Assembly: GCA_013396655.1 (NCBI GenBank)
Contig: WBMV01008225.1
Location: 1,089,928-1,153,927, forward strand
DNA from: Campylorhamphus procurvoides
Lineage: Eukaryota; Chordata; Aves; Passeriformes; Dendrocolaptidae
Direction of reading: 5' to 3'
Length of the DNA stretch: 64,000 nt
Position numbers and translations under genes: made by a program. Under the pieces are notes generated by a model. It saw only the letters and a list, made by a program, of their open reading frames with translations. It made no database searches and had not been told where the DNA came from. Numbering within the stretch: the first letter of the stretch is position 1; each line of letters opens with the position of its first letter. Shown here in pieces: positions 1 through 14,200 of the stretch.

Positions 1-1936
1 TTTTAGAAGACATGACCCTATCAACACAGCTCCAGTGTTTCCAGCAGGTGATCCCTTTCTCACCTCTAAGCATCAAGGGAAAAAAAAACCCCACATTTCT
101 TCTTTCCTTGTAATACACTCACTTCTCTGATGGTCTCTCGTGCACAAGGAGGAAACAACAGATTATTATTTTATTCTGCTCATGAGCAAACAGGAGACAA
201 AGAGGCTTTTTGTATGACTGGAAAAAGGGGCTGAGGTTGGGGTTGGGAGGACAGTGTTGTGCCTGGGTTTCTTCCCACCACCTCCCTCCCCACTGGAAGA
301 GGAAGACTGAAGATGAGGAAGGACATGGTGTGTGCAGGACAGAGAAAAGCAGAATTTCATTCTGCTGTGCTGGTGTCCTGATCATCCTCAACACAGAGAG
401 AAATTACAGAAGCCTAGCAAAACCTGAAAGCACTGAAAATGAATTTAAGAAGTTGAGATGTCTAATGCATTTTTGAAAGGCACTTTGCTGAGTGTATCTA
501 CCTTATATCTGCTTATTATCAAAAAGTGAGGCTAAGACTTTTTTAATTTTTCCAAGGTAAAGTCTCAGGGAACAATACCTTTATTCTCTCTTGTTTAATA
601 CTAATTCTGTTCCCCTACTGTTGAGGGAGAACAGTGACTTTACATGAACTGCATGTGAGAATATACAGGAAAGGCTTTGAACAAAAAACATGCGAGAGAG
701 AAAATGAAAGAGGATGAGGTTTCCTGTTCTTGGCAAAGTGTATTCTCCATGCAGGAACATTTCTAAATTCAACCACATACTACTTTGGCCCTGTCTACAC
801 CACAAAAAAAGCACCATGTTAAAAAAAGTGTGAACTGACATGTCTTAAAGCTATGAAAATACCGTGTGAAAACAGAGTATTGCCCTGAGATATGAATGAC
901 AACAGCTGTGTTATTGTAAAACGTGCTTGCTCCTAGTGGTTAACTGTGAGGTGTGTCCTGTACATAATCACCAGTTTTGTTTTTCACACCCAACATGCCC
1001 CTTCACACAGATATCGGTTATCATCAGTTGTTTCAAATGAACTGCCTTGCATAAGCAGGGTATAAGGCATACATTTACAGAACAGCACACAGACATTTAT
1101 GCTCTGGCCATTCATTTTATAAACACATCTCACCATCCCTTTGAACAGAACATTTAGGCTTTTCTCTTCTTTTTGGAAGACACATATGGAGATGCAATAT
1201 TCTGCCCAGTATGAGCTTCTCCCATTTCCTAATTGCAACCATTATTTATAATGCCTTTTTGTCTGTGATTTTATTTTTTTTTTAAATATTTCTCTATGGG
1301 TACCATGTTATTGTGAGACTTTTATGTCCTGGAATATTCCCAAGTCTACAATTTTAGGACGACTTAGATGTTCTGACCATAATTTGAAGATCTGTATTAC
1401 CTGCAAGACCTGCTTACAACACTACTCACAGCAACTATTTATGGGATTTAAGAAACTAAGAAATTGTGAAACAAAACTTGACATTTTCTTATCACAAGGA
1501 CACCTTTTCAATTGCAGAGATTTTGGCATTCCTCCAGATTTTCCCTTGCTCAGCTTCAGCAATACAAAGCATTTTCCAGGATGGTCAGTGGGTCAGTCTG
1601 AACTTTTCCTAGTGGTAAACTGAGGCTAAGCAACTGTTACTGGGCAGACTGCTGAGCTGAATAGGAGGTTAAAGAGAAAAAGCCCACAGACATAATTCAC
1701 TTGAACATCTTCCTCAGTTTGGTTTAGGTTTCCTTGCTATGTGTCTCATTCAGTCTCAGGCTTTAATGCTTGCCTTTTTCTGCCAAGAATGTGAAAACTG
1801 TTGTCAGATTTTGTTATTAAAACCAGTGTGAGGTGTTGCTAACAACATTTTATACACAGTGTGCTGTATAATAGTATCACTCAAGAAAAATCAAGTACCA
1901 TGAGAGGAACTGGGAGGATGGAGGCAGAGCAGTTAC
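1..1936. other. intergenic, no gene recognised
   Basis: AT-rich sequence distal to the 3' end of PLRG1. The open frames are short, lack family resemblance and have no convincing splice context. In mammals the neighbour on this side is DCHS2, but I see no cadherin-type coding sequence here. Confidence 0.6.
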
Positions 1937-2061
1937 CTGTCAACATCAGGATATCCAGTCAGTATTTCCCCTGTCTCCAAGATCAACTTTCCACCACAAA
2001 ACACTCCCACTGCAATAGTTCTGTCACTGGTTGATGCAGCAAGACTGAGGCACATGGGGAC
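1937..2061 (-). other. unassigned exon-like segment
   Basis: A 125-nt block is open in one minus-strand frame: 41 codons plus 2 nt. It has a good acceptor (CTCTTTCAG just before 2061) and a good donor (GACAG|GTAACT after 1937). The peptide includes SDRTIAVGVFCGGKLILETG and ends near GYPDVD. I do not recognise the family, and it is not part of PLRG1 or an evident cadherin. It could be an exon of an unlisted gene on this side of PLRG1, a noncoding transcript exon, or chance. No partner exon of matching phase was found nearby, so confidence is low. Confidence 0.3.
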
Positions 2062-5000
2062 CTGAAAGAGGAATCCATAGCACTGAACACTGCACCTGGA
2101 CAACGTGAAGCTCTCCAGAACAGCTGAGGATCTCACAGGCTCCTCAGGGATGTTGTTGATGGAAGAAAGCCAGGACAAGTTTGAGGGAAAGGACAAAAAC
2201 AAAGGAGTTATCAAATCATAATTAATCAGGCTGGAAATACAGGCTAGAGATAGCTTCCAATTTCTTAGCATTAAAGTTGCCCAAAAACCAAAATGAAGGA
2301 GAAATTGAAACCTGTGAGAGAATACACTAAAAAATGCACTGCCAAAGGGTTACGTTGGCAGAAAAGCGTGTGGACCTTTTCTTCAGTGTGAAAGTTTGAA
2401 ACACACTGTGCCATTCTAAGCACAGTCATTCCATTTTAATGGCTAGGAAAAAACTGCATAATTACCTAGCAACTGCATGTACCAACACCACTAAAACCAG
2501 AGAAACACCAGGAGCAGTTTTCTTTCCTCTTATACAATTAAAGGACATTTACAACCTCACTTACAAATTTAAAAAAACAAACAAACAAGCAAAAACACAA
2601 CATGTTTTCTCAGGAAGAGAAAGAAATTGCATTTCCCTACATTAATTTAAATTAGCAGAAAACAATTTTATCTATAGTTTTATTCAGCTACAATGACTTA
2701 GTTGCTAGCTACTTTTCAGTTCCCTGTTAAACATTGATTTAGAGCAATAAAGATTAAGAGAACTTCTCCACTGCAGTTTTCAGTTCCAAAATAGAACAAA
2801 GTCATTAGCAGAATTAATAGATTCTGGGTTTCCATTGCCAAGCTTTCCTTTAAAGAAGCATACTCATTACCATATAGTATGGGAAGAAATTGAAGGAACA
2901 GGAAAGAATTAATATACTTATGAAATTTGACTCATCTGGCAGCTGAAGCCATGCTCAAATTTTTGTATTGAATTTTTCTATTCATAATCTATATTGCTTC
3001 TTTATTGAGAGCAGATGTCAATAAAGAGTTGTCAATGCAGGACATTTTCTTATCAAGGGGATTTATTTGGAAGTCATTAAGTCATGTTGTGATTCATAGC
3101 GTTTTATCCCAGTTAAAGAAAATCCCAACACTACTGGATGCAGCATAAAAGTTTTGCTGATTGCACAAGCTACACTCTTACTTATCCCCATAGTCTCCCA
3201 ACAGCAATGCATCCTGTCAGCATGACATTCCATGGCTAAAACTCATGTCTCATTCCTCAGCTCACCATTTACCTGCCAGAAAGAAACAAACTTAGTGTTG
3301 TAAGGTAATCCTTACATTCAATCAGCTGCTACATAATTTACCCTGCCTTTTTAAGATACTCATCATGCAAACTTTACCTTCCCTCTTTGCATGTTGCTCC
3401 TAATTCTAAACAAGGAATTTAGAATTGTGCTTGCAAGTGCTTCCTCAGTAAAAAATCCCAGTGCAGCTGCAAACCCCTCCAGACTCATCATTCTACATTT
3501 CTCTGCAATTCCTCACGTGCCTCTGAATTTTCTGTGGTATCTCGAGTATCAGAGCATGAGGGCACCAGAACATGCAGCTACATTTATGAGAAGTGCAGGT
3601 ATTTTATGTATTTATAGATTGCTGTCAAAAGATTTAGTTGCATCAGGGTGCCCACGTTTTCATTTTCACCATTGGCTGCGCCCACATTAACACACTATTC
3701 CTCTTCCATTCTACCATATACACCCATGCAGCATTCATCTAATCCAGAAGTGCCTCCTCTACTCCAGCCTCACAGGTAAATGTAGCCAGTTTTCAAATAT
3801 TTCCTTTCAAATGTCATAGCTCCAGTCTCTTCCAATCTTAGTTTTAACACTGTCCTTTTCACCTCCCTGAGAGGTTTCAGTTAATTACAGTTCTTTCTTA
3901 TCTGGTCTGTAGGAAGTCTTGTTTTTCTCTAGGTGTACCCCTTGGTACTCATAATTCATACTGATGCTGCATTGACTCGCCCTTGCTCTTGAAGGGCTTG
4001 ACCCTTCATCCCTTCTCTTAGCTGAAGAAAAAGACCTTGGCATCATCCAAGAGCTGCTACCGAGACAGAGTAAAGGTGATGTCTTGCAAAGACACATTCT
4101 CCTTAAAAAATGAAGCAGAGACTGCCAAAAAATATTGGTAGAAGTGAGCATTTCACACATCAGCGCTTCTCCAACACCAGGGTAAGGTGTGGGGTTTTGA
4201 GAAAAGAAAAAAACCCCAGCACAATACAGTTTTACCAAGAACTTTCAACTGCAGTTTTCTTGTCAGTGATTTCAATCTTCCCTACCTGGAGACAGCCATT
4301 TAGTTCAGTTATTGTTTGTACTGCCAAGATCTAATTTGCAGACAATTAATCCATGCTTTAGATACAAGTATTACATTTTGCAATCAGAGCATACTTACAG
4401 ATCCTTACTCAACATCAAAACAAGAAATGCCTCTGAGCATCAAAATCTTTGGATCATCTTCAGATGGGAACGGCCACTCATTCTTCAACCTACTTTTTTT
4501 TTTTTTTTGCCTGTTTTCAGCCAATTTCTGTCCTGCTAAGCACAGAACTAAATCCCTAAGACTTCAAGATGTAAAAGCCAGAGAACGGATTCTTTGCTGC
4601 TGCCATTAAAGAAGCACCAGATGAGAGTCTTCAGAAGTGACAAGCTCTACCTAAATGACCACCAGTGGGATCTGTAGTTACCTGCCTGCCAAGTTTCAAA
4701 GGACCAAAGTGATTCACCAACTGCATATTCTGCGTATGGAACAGCTTCCACAGAAGGTCATATTTATGCTAGTTTCAGGTCCACCTAATCTAATGTTAAC
4801 TTTATAGCACAAGATTGCAGGTTAACCCTTTTTTAGCTGATCAGGCTTACTGGCATTCACTAATTTCCAAATACGCAGTATTTCAGAGTACTAATAAAAG
4901 TTCAGAAGCCTCATCTAAAAAGGAATGATGCATCTTGAGTAAAAAACAAATGCACCCTGTGTTGATATTTACACACATGACATGCCAGACTGATAAGTTT

Positions 5001-8000
5001 TTCCAACTAACTGGAGGGAAAAAACCCCAAAACAAATAAAAAACCCCACTATATGAAATCATTACTTCAAAATTCACTCATAAAACACCCATTGTTTTCA
5101 TTGTGACCAAATTTTTAGTTGCCATGTAGAGAAATATCCCTTTAATTTGCTCCCATTAAGACAAACCAATATTTAAGCTTTCTTCCACCCACAAAGCTCT
5201 CATCCAGAACTTATCTTAGAACATATACTTAACTCCAGAGATGTTTAAATGCTTTTTTTTTAAAACACATTAAAGAAAATACATGAACAATTCTGCATTT
5301 GTTTTTCCAATCTCTTCATGCAGATGGGAAGCTCTTCATAAAATAACAATCAATACCTCTCTAGAGCTAATATGCAAAAATATTTGTTACTGTACTGTGG
5401 GATGTAGGAAACAGTCCACTTAAATCTTAAATTACTCTCATTTTCAGGACATATTTAGTTGTTGTTTTTCTTATTACAAAAACCAAAATAAAGACATGAA
5501 TTCATATATGTATGGAAAGTTTTATTGATGGCTAAATTGCTGTCACATCAGGTAAAGCAGTTGAATTCTGACCCAACCAAACTAAAAAGAAATTGGCTAT
5601 TAAAGACTTAACATCTTTAAGCCTTTAAGTTGCCAAAGACATACTGTTTTGCACAACTTTCATGCTGCCAGCAAACGACAGCATTTTAGCTGCACAGCTT
5701 ACACTGTATGCTTTAGTTTACACCCAAGAGTGATCTTAAAATTTATCACTTTTACCAGTTACACTTCTTTATGTTACAAACAAAAACCATTTTCTTACTT
5801 CTCTGCAATTATGTACAGTATAAAACAAAACTCAGGGTTTGTGGTAGAAATTATTTGATCATGTACAGAAGACAACATCAAATTTTATGAAACTAAGGAC
5901 AATAAGTATTTTCTGAGATTAGACTCCCTTTCAAGATTACTTAAACTGACATTGCAGCGTGATACTTTCCAGAACCACGGAAATATATCCAGTAGACCAG
6001 TTCCTCCTCATTTGCGTCACCTTATTACTTACATGGACAAACCTAATGTCACTGTGTATCCTACACGATCAGACCTATGTGTTTCACAACTCACAATCTA
6101 GGCTTGCTTTGAACTAGATAAGCATTTAAATGAAATCTGATAATCTTGATGCACCATAAATAATACTTACAGAAGTATATGTGATGATATTCACATTACT
6201 GTCAAGTGGAAAAAAAAACTGCTGGGAAGGAAACAAACAAGTACATCAAATGCTCAAGAATGCAACTAAAAAAAAAATCACACTTAGAACTGAGACAACA
6301 TGTTATAGAGCCAAAAAGGAAATGTATTATCCCAAGTAATAGTGAGCAGCCTTTAATTTACAAAACAAATTTTTACCTAGGGCACAGAAAAGAACGCCCT
6401 GGCAACCACTGCCCCATAACAGCAGATTCCCACAGAAATCCAGAGAAGAAACACAGATTCTGCAGGAGACTGACATCTCTTCAAAGTGATAAACAGTGGA
6501 ATAAATGCAGTTTCTAAAGGAAAACGTCAGTACAGAAAAGATGTGCTAGAACTGTGAGCCAAGATCCATAACTTCTCCTTCCTAATTCTAAACTATCAAA
6601 AAAATAGACATCTCTTAAAAAAAATCCTCAACAATCCCACCTCTTTTCAAGTGAGTTATTTCTCTCCACTCAGGTTTCCTAAAGAGGATTTCACTGTGAG
6701 CAAGAAAATTCTGCATAACAGCAATAATTCATGGATTTCTGGAACAAAGCATTAGCAGCAGGATACAACATGCATAAGCCATAACCTTTAAATGGAAAGA
6801 GCTGTAATCAAGAAAAATTCAAGTTGCCATTCAAATAAAAGACGTTTTATCCAACTTGTAAATTCCAAATGCTCCCCCCCTTGACAGTAGCCGTCAACCA
6901 AAATTCAGTTATTTATGCAGCATGAACTTCCTTAAAACGACGTCAAGCATTCAGAGTATAAATACAAGACCTTCTGTGCATGATAAAAAAGGCAAAAAAT
7001 CTCATGATATAAACAGCACTTAATTTTACTAGCTTTTTGTAAGTTACATTGCAAATAACTCATTTCTCTAACATAAATCCTAGATTTGAAAGAAGTCAGA
7101 CTGGCAAATAGAAATAATTATTGTGAATTGCTTGCTATCTCTGCTGTGGCCACAGATTAATTCTCAGCATCTACCCAGCATGAAACTTGCCAATGCAGCT
7201 ATTAACACCGATAGCAAAGTAGTCAACAACTGAATGAATGGCCTGAGGACCTAATGATTTTCTTCACTGCCCTGTGAAGAGAAAGTGCTTTAGAGCAGCA
7301 CAGACACAGATAAGCAGTAGCAAGGAGGCATACATGTTTACTGCCTCTTATGTGAGTACTTGTAAAGCCAATAAAAGATTTGTCCCTTCAGAAGTATAAA
7401 TTATCTTTCAGTAAGACTTTATCTATTTTAAATTCCTTCCTAAAATCACGTGAACACAGCAAACTGTAAAATTAAAGCTTAATGACTTAAGAGCTTCTTC
7501 TCAAGCTCAGTTTTAAAAGTTCACTGTACTGGACTGTCATATATGCTTAAAATAACTGAAAAAACGAACAGTTGATTTACAAAGGAAGTCAACTGGTCCT
7601 AACCCTGCAGTGACTGTGACCAGTATGATCTGACAGCAGTCCTTGCTACAGAAAGTCCAATCTGAAATAACAAATGAAGATGAGTACATGCATTTGAGAG
7701 CTTTCCTAGGGAAAGAAACACTTTGAAGATCCATTTCATTCCATAACACAGGCACCAGCGATGCTCAGTGGCCATGCTTATAAAGCAAACTACCTTGTTG
7801 TGTTGTCCTATTTCATTCTAGATTGCTCTGTTATTCTAATTTAGTATCTATTTAGCATATGTACAGTAAACAATACTGGTCTAAAATCTGAAAGTGTCCC
7901 CAGGAAATTCCCAGAAGATAGCTTCTATGCAGAAACTTGCAATTAACTTTTGAGGTCAAGCAAGGGTCCTTCAGAAAACCTAGCTCATCAAAATATTTTT

Positions 8001-8148
8001 GTAAGAATCTATTGAGTGTGTAAGCCTAAAAAAATAACCACCTGCACATCTATCCTTTTCATGAACTATACATGCTCCACAAAGTTAACAGCTGCAACTG
8101 ATTTGGTAGGATCACAACAAAAAAAGACAAAAGTAAAGAGAAACGAAA
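2062..8148. other. intergenic downstream of PLRG1
   Basis: About 6 kb of AT-rich sequence with no exon I can support. A TTTATT at about 5520-5525 (AATAAA on the minus strand) could be a distal poly(A) signal of PLRG1 or of nothing. No tRNA, repeat family or long open frame was recognised. Confidence 0.55.
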
Positions 8149-8154
8149 TTTATT
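8149..8154 (-). terminator. PLRG1: PLRG1 poly(A) signal
   Basis: AATAAA on the minus strand, about 125 nt beyond the PLRG1 stop codon at 8280-8282. This gives a short 3' UTR, normal for a housekeeping gene. It is the nearest canonical hexamer after the stop. Cleavage would fall around 8125-8140. Confidence 0.6.
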
Positions 8155-8279
8155 ATAAAACATGTTGAAATAGCAATGACTTAGCTGACATTTTGCTCTG
8201 CTGTTCTAGGCAGAACAAAATGTGACTGAATGCTCTCAGGAAAGCCAAAACAAAATTACAGAAGTAGTATGTTGCTGCA

Positions 8280-11200
8280 CTAAAATCGTTTTCTCTTGAT
8301 AATTTCTGGTTTCCAGCTGACAGGATGAGTTTCTTCAGTCTAAAGGGAAAAAAAAATCTCATAAGGATTGTTCAGTTTAAAATTTTACTCATGAAGTATA
8401 TATACTCTATTTCATATGTAGCATTATAAATACTTAATTTACTACACAATTAATTTACCCCACTGAAATTTTCTATCATCTCACTATCTGAAGTACATAG
8501 CAACACTTGTTCTGTTGTTTTCTCTACTTTTTTCCAACAAGGCAAAAAATCAGGTTGCCCATGGCATTTCAGAAACAACATTATGGTTATCAAAGCACAT
8601 GAACAAGAATTCCAGTGACAGCCCTTCCAGAGATGTCTACATCAGTATTGGCAGATGCCATGGAGTCTGCAGTTTCCCCAACTGCAAAATGGATAAAATA
8701 TTCCTTATTCATTTATATTTAAGAGTTGCTCCAAGTCTAATTCAGTGCAAAAATTCTAAGGTTTAATAAAAATCTTTATATTTTTTGCATTGAAGACATG
8801 CACTGATGAACTATACAATCATCTATTGTCTTCTCCATTGGTAAATGGATTCAGATTTGAGAATAACAGTTCAAAAATAAGCTATTCTGAATTCTAAAAA
8901 TGGTCAAAGCCAATAATTAATCTAGATCATATACAGAAGTACAGTAAATCTTCAAAGTGCAATCGTTTTGCTAATTCTTATGTTTTGATCAATACAAGCA
9001 GTTCCCTACTGGGTTCAAAACACAAAGCATGTTATTGTATTTAGATTTCCGCAAACTTTATCACGAAAGCCTTTTGCATAAGAGTTGACAGAACTGACAT
9101 TTATTTGTACTATAGCTTATAATAAGAATTAGGAATGCAGAAACTAGTTACTGTTCACTTAATGCTATTACATATGGCTTTCAAACTTCAATAAAATGGA
9201 CTACACAAGTCTGTACATGTCCACTATTGACATGTGTTCTATTTGTTAGAAATATTTTCGATTTCATGAAAATATTTTAAAAAGACACTTGGACATACCG
9301 CAGTATCATCTTCTTTATATACTTTTATGGTTTTATCAGCTTCAGCAGTTAGCAATCTGCTTTCTGACTGATCAAAAACACAAGCAAATATTCCTGATTC
9401 GCTGTCCAAAGAGCCTGGCTGTACAGCTGCATGTACTCTCTGGAAGTTGTATCCAGTTCTCCAGTCCCAAAGATGCATAGTACCATTATCAGCTAAAACA
9501 AACAAACAAACAAACAAACTTACTTAATATTTTGACCAGTTACTTTTTATCTGTTTTCTAAAAACAGTATCATGAACAACTAATAAATACATCAGGATAA
9601 CATTCATGTAGAATAGCTCAGTATACCCTACAAGTTTTCCTATTTTCTACTGTTTTCCTTCTTAGTTAAGAAAGGCTGATGGAAGCTTCCTCAGATTCTC
9701 ATCCAGTTTTCATCAGATAACCCAGGGAGATGATACACTGCATCACAAGGCAATTGCAGCAAGTTGCTTTGGAAGCACAGTTAGGACTGGCATTCCGAAT
9801 ACCAAGCTCCCTGTTCAGTAGCTCCACTGAAGTTAAACTGAGAGGCATCATCCTGCCAAAGAGATTAAGGACATTAAGGACTCTTATGTAATGCAAAATA
9901 AGTTTAATGTTTTCAGAGGTTTTATTCCAAACACAGGTAAACCACTGACATATTACTGATACTGGCATCAGCTACAGGGCATTCAGAGCAATCTGAACTC
10001 TATTCAGAAGGATGCTCTCAATTTTTCAGATACAAAACCCAATACCCTCCCAAAGCATTATCTAGCCAAAGCAGATCTATTAAGATGTGAATTTCTCCAC
10101 CGCTGCCAGCTAGACAAGAAATCCAGATGTTTCAAGAAGGATGTTTCTACAGTAGAACACTCAACGTATTTTAATTCAGCATCAACTTCTTTGAAGTTGC
10201 TGCAGAGAGCATGAAGATGTAAAGGGAGGAATCGAGACTCAAATTTTAATTTCTGAAAAGTCACAAATGTTATTAAAATCATAGGAGTTTTTTATGTGGT
10301 GAAGGAAAAGGCTTTTTTTTAAAGACTCAACTCCTAGTAACATTAAAAAGTCCTACAAGGTTGTTTTAAAGGTATCTTCAAATAATCATGAAATATAAGT
10401 GTTTTGTCAAGTTCTTGTTCTCACTATGAATGAGCCAGTTATCAAACACAGTTTTACCCAAATTTTTATACATACTTGAAAACATAACCTGGGTAAGGTA
10501 ACAACATAATTGGCTATTTTTCCAACTCCTGCTTGGCACATTTTCATCTTACTCCACATCCCAAGCCTACAGGTCATACTGTATCAAATGAGACCAAATA
10601 CATTTCAATTTTCCAACGTGTAACTTAACTGTTATTCTTTTTATGCTCTGGTTACAAAGAAATGTTTTACATACCTATATGCTTCTGCAAAGTAATTAAA
10701 CTATTAGACTGCCTATCACCTGTGATGCTGTGAATTAAGCTCCATTCTTGTTTACAACTGCCCAAAAGATTAGACCAACAAAACCAAGAGGTGAAAATTC
10801 AGGCTCTGCAAGTTATGTGGAGCCTCTTAAACTCATTGGTCTCAGATCGCTCAAGCTCTCCCAACAACTAGTCTAAGACCTCAGAGATTTGGGTTTAGCC
10901 TCCTGCTTTAACTGTTTTCTCATGCAATCATAGACTGTTTCTCTAGAACTCATCTCTCAAGTTGTAAAATTAGCACTTCCTTTTACCACACTGTTTACTC
11001 ATTTCCTTTTTATAACAGCATCTACATTATAAACACATGTACCCCTCTCCCTCCTATGCAGACACAATGCCTTAACAAATATATCCAGCTGGGATTTCTC
11101 AAAGCCACTTTCCAAAAAGCTTGCCGCTAAAAATGGTCTTGTACAAACATAAAACTCTCAAAAATATCACAGATTACATTTTCAGTAATACATATTTCAA

Positions 11201-14200
11201 GTAAAATATTTTTATCACAGTGGTAAGTAATACATAGAAAAATGCTACCTCCAATATGAGATAAATGTTCTTCCATGAAACTATTCATGATCAGAGCCAG
11301 AAAGCATTCAGGATGCTCTTTCTACTTCCCCAGTACAGGTACAAGAATACAAGCTAACAGTTCTAAGTTTCTGGGGGCTCACACTCCAGTAACAATATTC
11401 TAATGTATCAGATAATATTACATCCTTGAAGTTTTTCAATGAAGAATTAAATTGACGTATCACAGTAAGACACAAAATCCTCCCACAGACACTGGAGCCA
11501 AGTGGCTAGTTTCTTAATTTAAGAACACTGGAACATATAATACTGCTGAGTAAACACGGCTTTGATTCACAGGGCCAAATCAAAACTGGAGATTAGCTCT
11601 CGATCTTTCAAACAACGTGAAGATAATATTAGAAAATGTGTGTAAGAAACTTAAGATAACAGAACCAATGCATTTGTGCTGCATAAAAAAACCCGTAAGA
11701 GTTCACACTGAAGCGGTATAGCTAGCTTTAGCAAGATGTTTCTATATTCTCTACCCATTCTCACTGCATCAACATGTAACTAACTCTTGAGGAGACATTA
11801 GTGATCAGAAGTTCATAACAGACAGATTCTGGAGCCCTGCAGCAGCAGCCAATGGAAAAGAGGAAACCTCTTCCCTGCAGCACAAAGTCCTTCAAATACA
11901 TTTTTGTGCATGCAGCTCAGTAACATCCAGTAAGATAACTCACTACAAAAGGAAATGGTATGCTGTAGCAGGCTTATAGGCCCAGATAAAGCTGAGCTCA
12001 ATGAGCATCTTTGCTAAAGGACCTCCAGCCACATGTATATGGGGGAGTGGAGAGGAACCTGTATTTCTCATTTTTACCTCCTGAGACTAGAACACCATCG
12101 GAATTTACAGCCAGTGTGTTGATAATAGCATTGTGGCCAGAGAGGTTCTGAATGAAGTTTCCATCTGGGAATTTCCACTGCTTAATATTATCTGGAGAAC
12201 CAGATGCAAACGTGTAACTGAAAGAAAATAAACACATTACATTAAAGTTCAGAATAGTTGTAGGGAGAACAAATGTCCCTCATTAAAACTACTGCTAAAT
12301 GCTAGTTGCAAAATTATTTAATACTACAACTGCTTTTCTGACATGTTTACGTCAAATAAAATTAAGCAATTTTATGAAGTCATGAATTACCTATTTTTAT
12401 TGTTTTCTTTCTTTTCCATAGACTAGCTAAACTTTAGAACCTCCTACCTGGCATAGGATTTAATATGAAAACAAATATTTAAAGTACACATTACGTTCTC
12501 ATCCATTGATATTGTGGCAAATTTTCAGTTATAAGGGCAACAGGAAAAAAAGCAACAAACCCCATGCAAAATGCCCAGTATTGGCTAGTCTTCCAAAACT
12601 ACACAACCAGGGACAGAAAGAAATAACTAAGAAAGATAATTTCTTTCACTGAGTTACCCTAAGATAATAAATTCCTTCATTTTAACATCTGCAAGCAGTT
12701 TCATGGTTATTTAGGTAGTGCATACAAAAGCCTGTAGGAATACATTCACTTGTCACAATGTCTAAGCAATTTGCTGTCTATTTAACAGATTCTACAATTA
12801 AAAACCAAGTATTACAAAAAACCCTCACAATATTAAAAAAACCTAGAAATACTGAAATACAGGCTGACAGTTCCTACTGCTAGACAAGAACACTTCAAGT
12901 TTATTTTCAAAAACGGTTAATTGATGAATCTGAAAGAATTACTTTTTTTTTTCTAGAACATAAGTAAAACTAGGGGGGTTCTCTGCTATAAGCTAACAGG
13001 CTATACAATTTTTCGGGCACAGGTTGGTTCAAAATTTCAAATAGCAAAGATTCCAAATTTCTGCACTGATAGAATGTAATTTTAAAATATTAAACACTCA
13101 GGAGTACTGGAGTTCTATGTGAATTAATTTTTAGTGGGCATTTGTCCAAGTAGGCAACTGTTGATTCATCAAAATATAGTATCGAAATTCAGATCACTTC
13201 CACCACCATCTGCTTCAATGATTCAATTGTCACAGTAAGTTTCTCTTTTTTTTCAATCTGTTAGATTGAAATGTCTTGTGCAGCAAACCACATATTCAAA
13301 AAAAAAAGGCTATTATATTAATCACTGTCTCCTTTAGTAATAATCACATGTGCAATGGTACATTACAACACTACTTCAGTTTCTGCTAGTGGTCATTCAG
13401 TTACATATTTGTTATTAGCCTTACAAGCCCTGTATCACTGATTTTAAGGACTGAATCAAAGACACCCACATAAGTAACTCTGTGGGATATAAGGCGTTCT
13501 CAGGATTGCTAATATACACCAATGCCAATACTAGGGATGCACAACCAGCGTAATGAAATTTACTTGATAATTGATATGTACATTTTTACATCATTCCAAG
13601 TGATTTAGTTTTATGCTCTACCATTCTACATCATCACTCTCATTGGCTTTGTCACCTTTCAAAGCTTTGAACTGTGAAAGTGTAAAAGAATGAAGAAAAC
13701 TTACTGTCTTGGATGTAGCACTACTGCTCTTACAGATTTCTTGTGGTTTGTTAAAGTAACACGAGTTTTTCCGGCCACTAAATCCCAGAGCCGTATGGTA
13801 GTATCATGACTGCCTATAATGAAAAGAAAATTAAAAAATAGTAGAAATCTTCACACTGATTGTATCACAATCACTACTTTGATAAGGCAGCCAAAAATTT
13901 AGATGTGATAGCTAATGCCATCTCTTTTTTTACTCAGTTTGAGTTCATTATTAGGTATTTCAATCATGTTACTCATGAAACCACGCCCACTATACCTGTA
14001 ATAATCTGTGGTTCTGCAGCTTGGCACTTCACTGTCGCTACTGCATTTGTGTGTCCTGATAGGGTGTGCACACTGGCTTTTGTCCTTACATCCCAAATCT
14101 AGGAATTCACAGTAAATATGTCAGAGGTCAGTAAGAGGTGCATATTCAATGTATTTTAGGCACTGCTGTTGATTACATGATTTCCTTGCCATAGTCATAC

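Noticed and set aside
3391..3690. 99-codon plus-strand open frame downstream of PLRG1
   Set aside because: Low complexity and no homology recognised; a frame of this length is expected by chance in AT-rich DNA.
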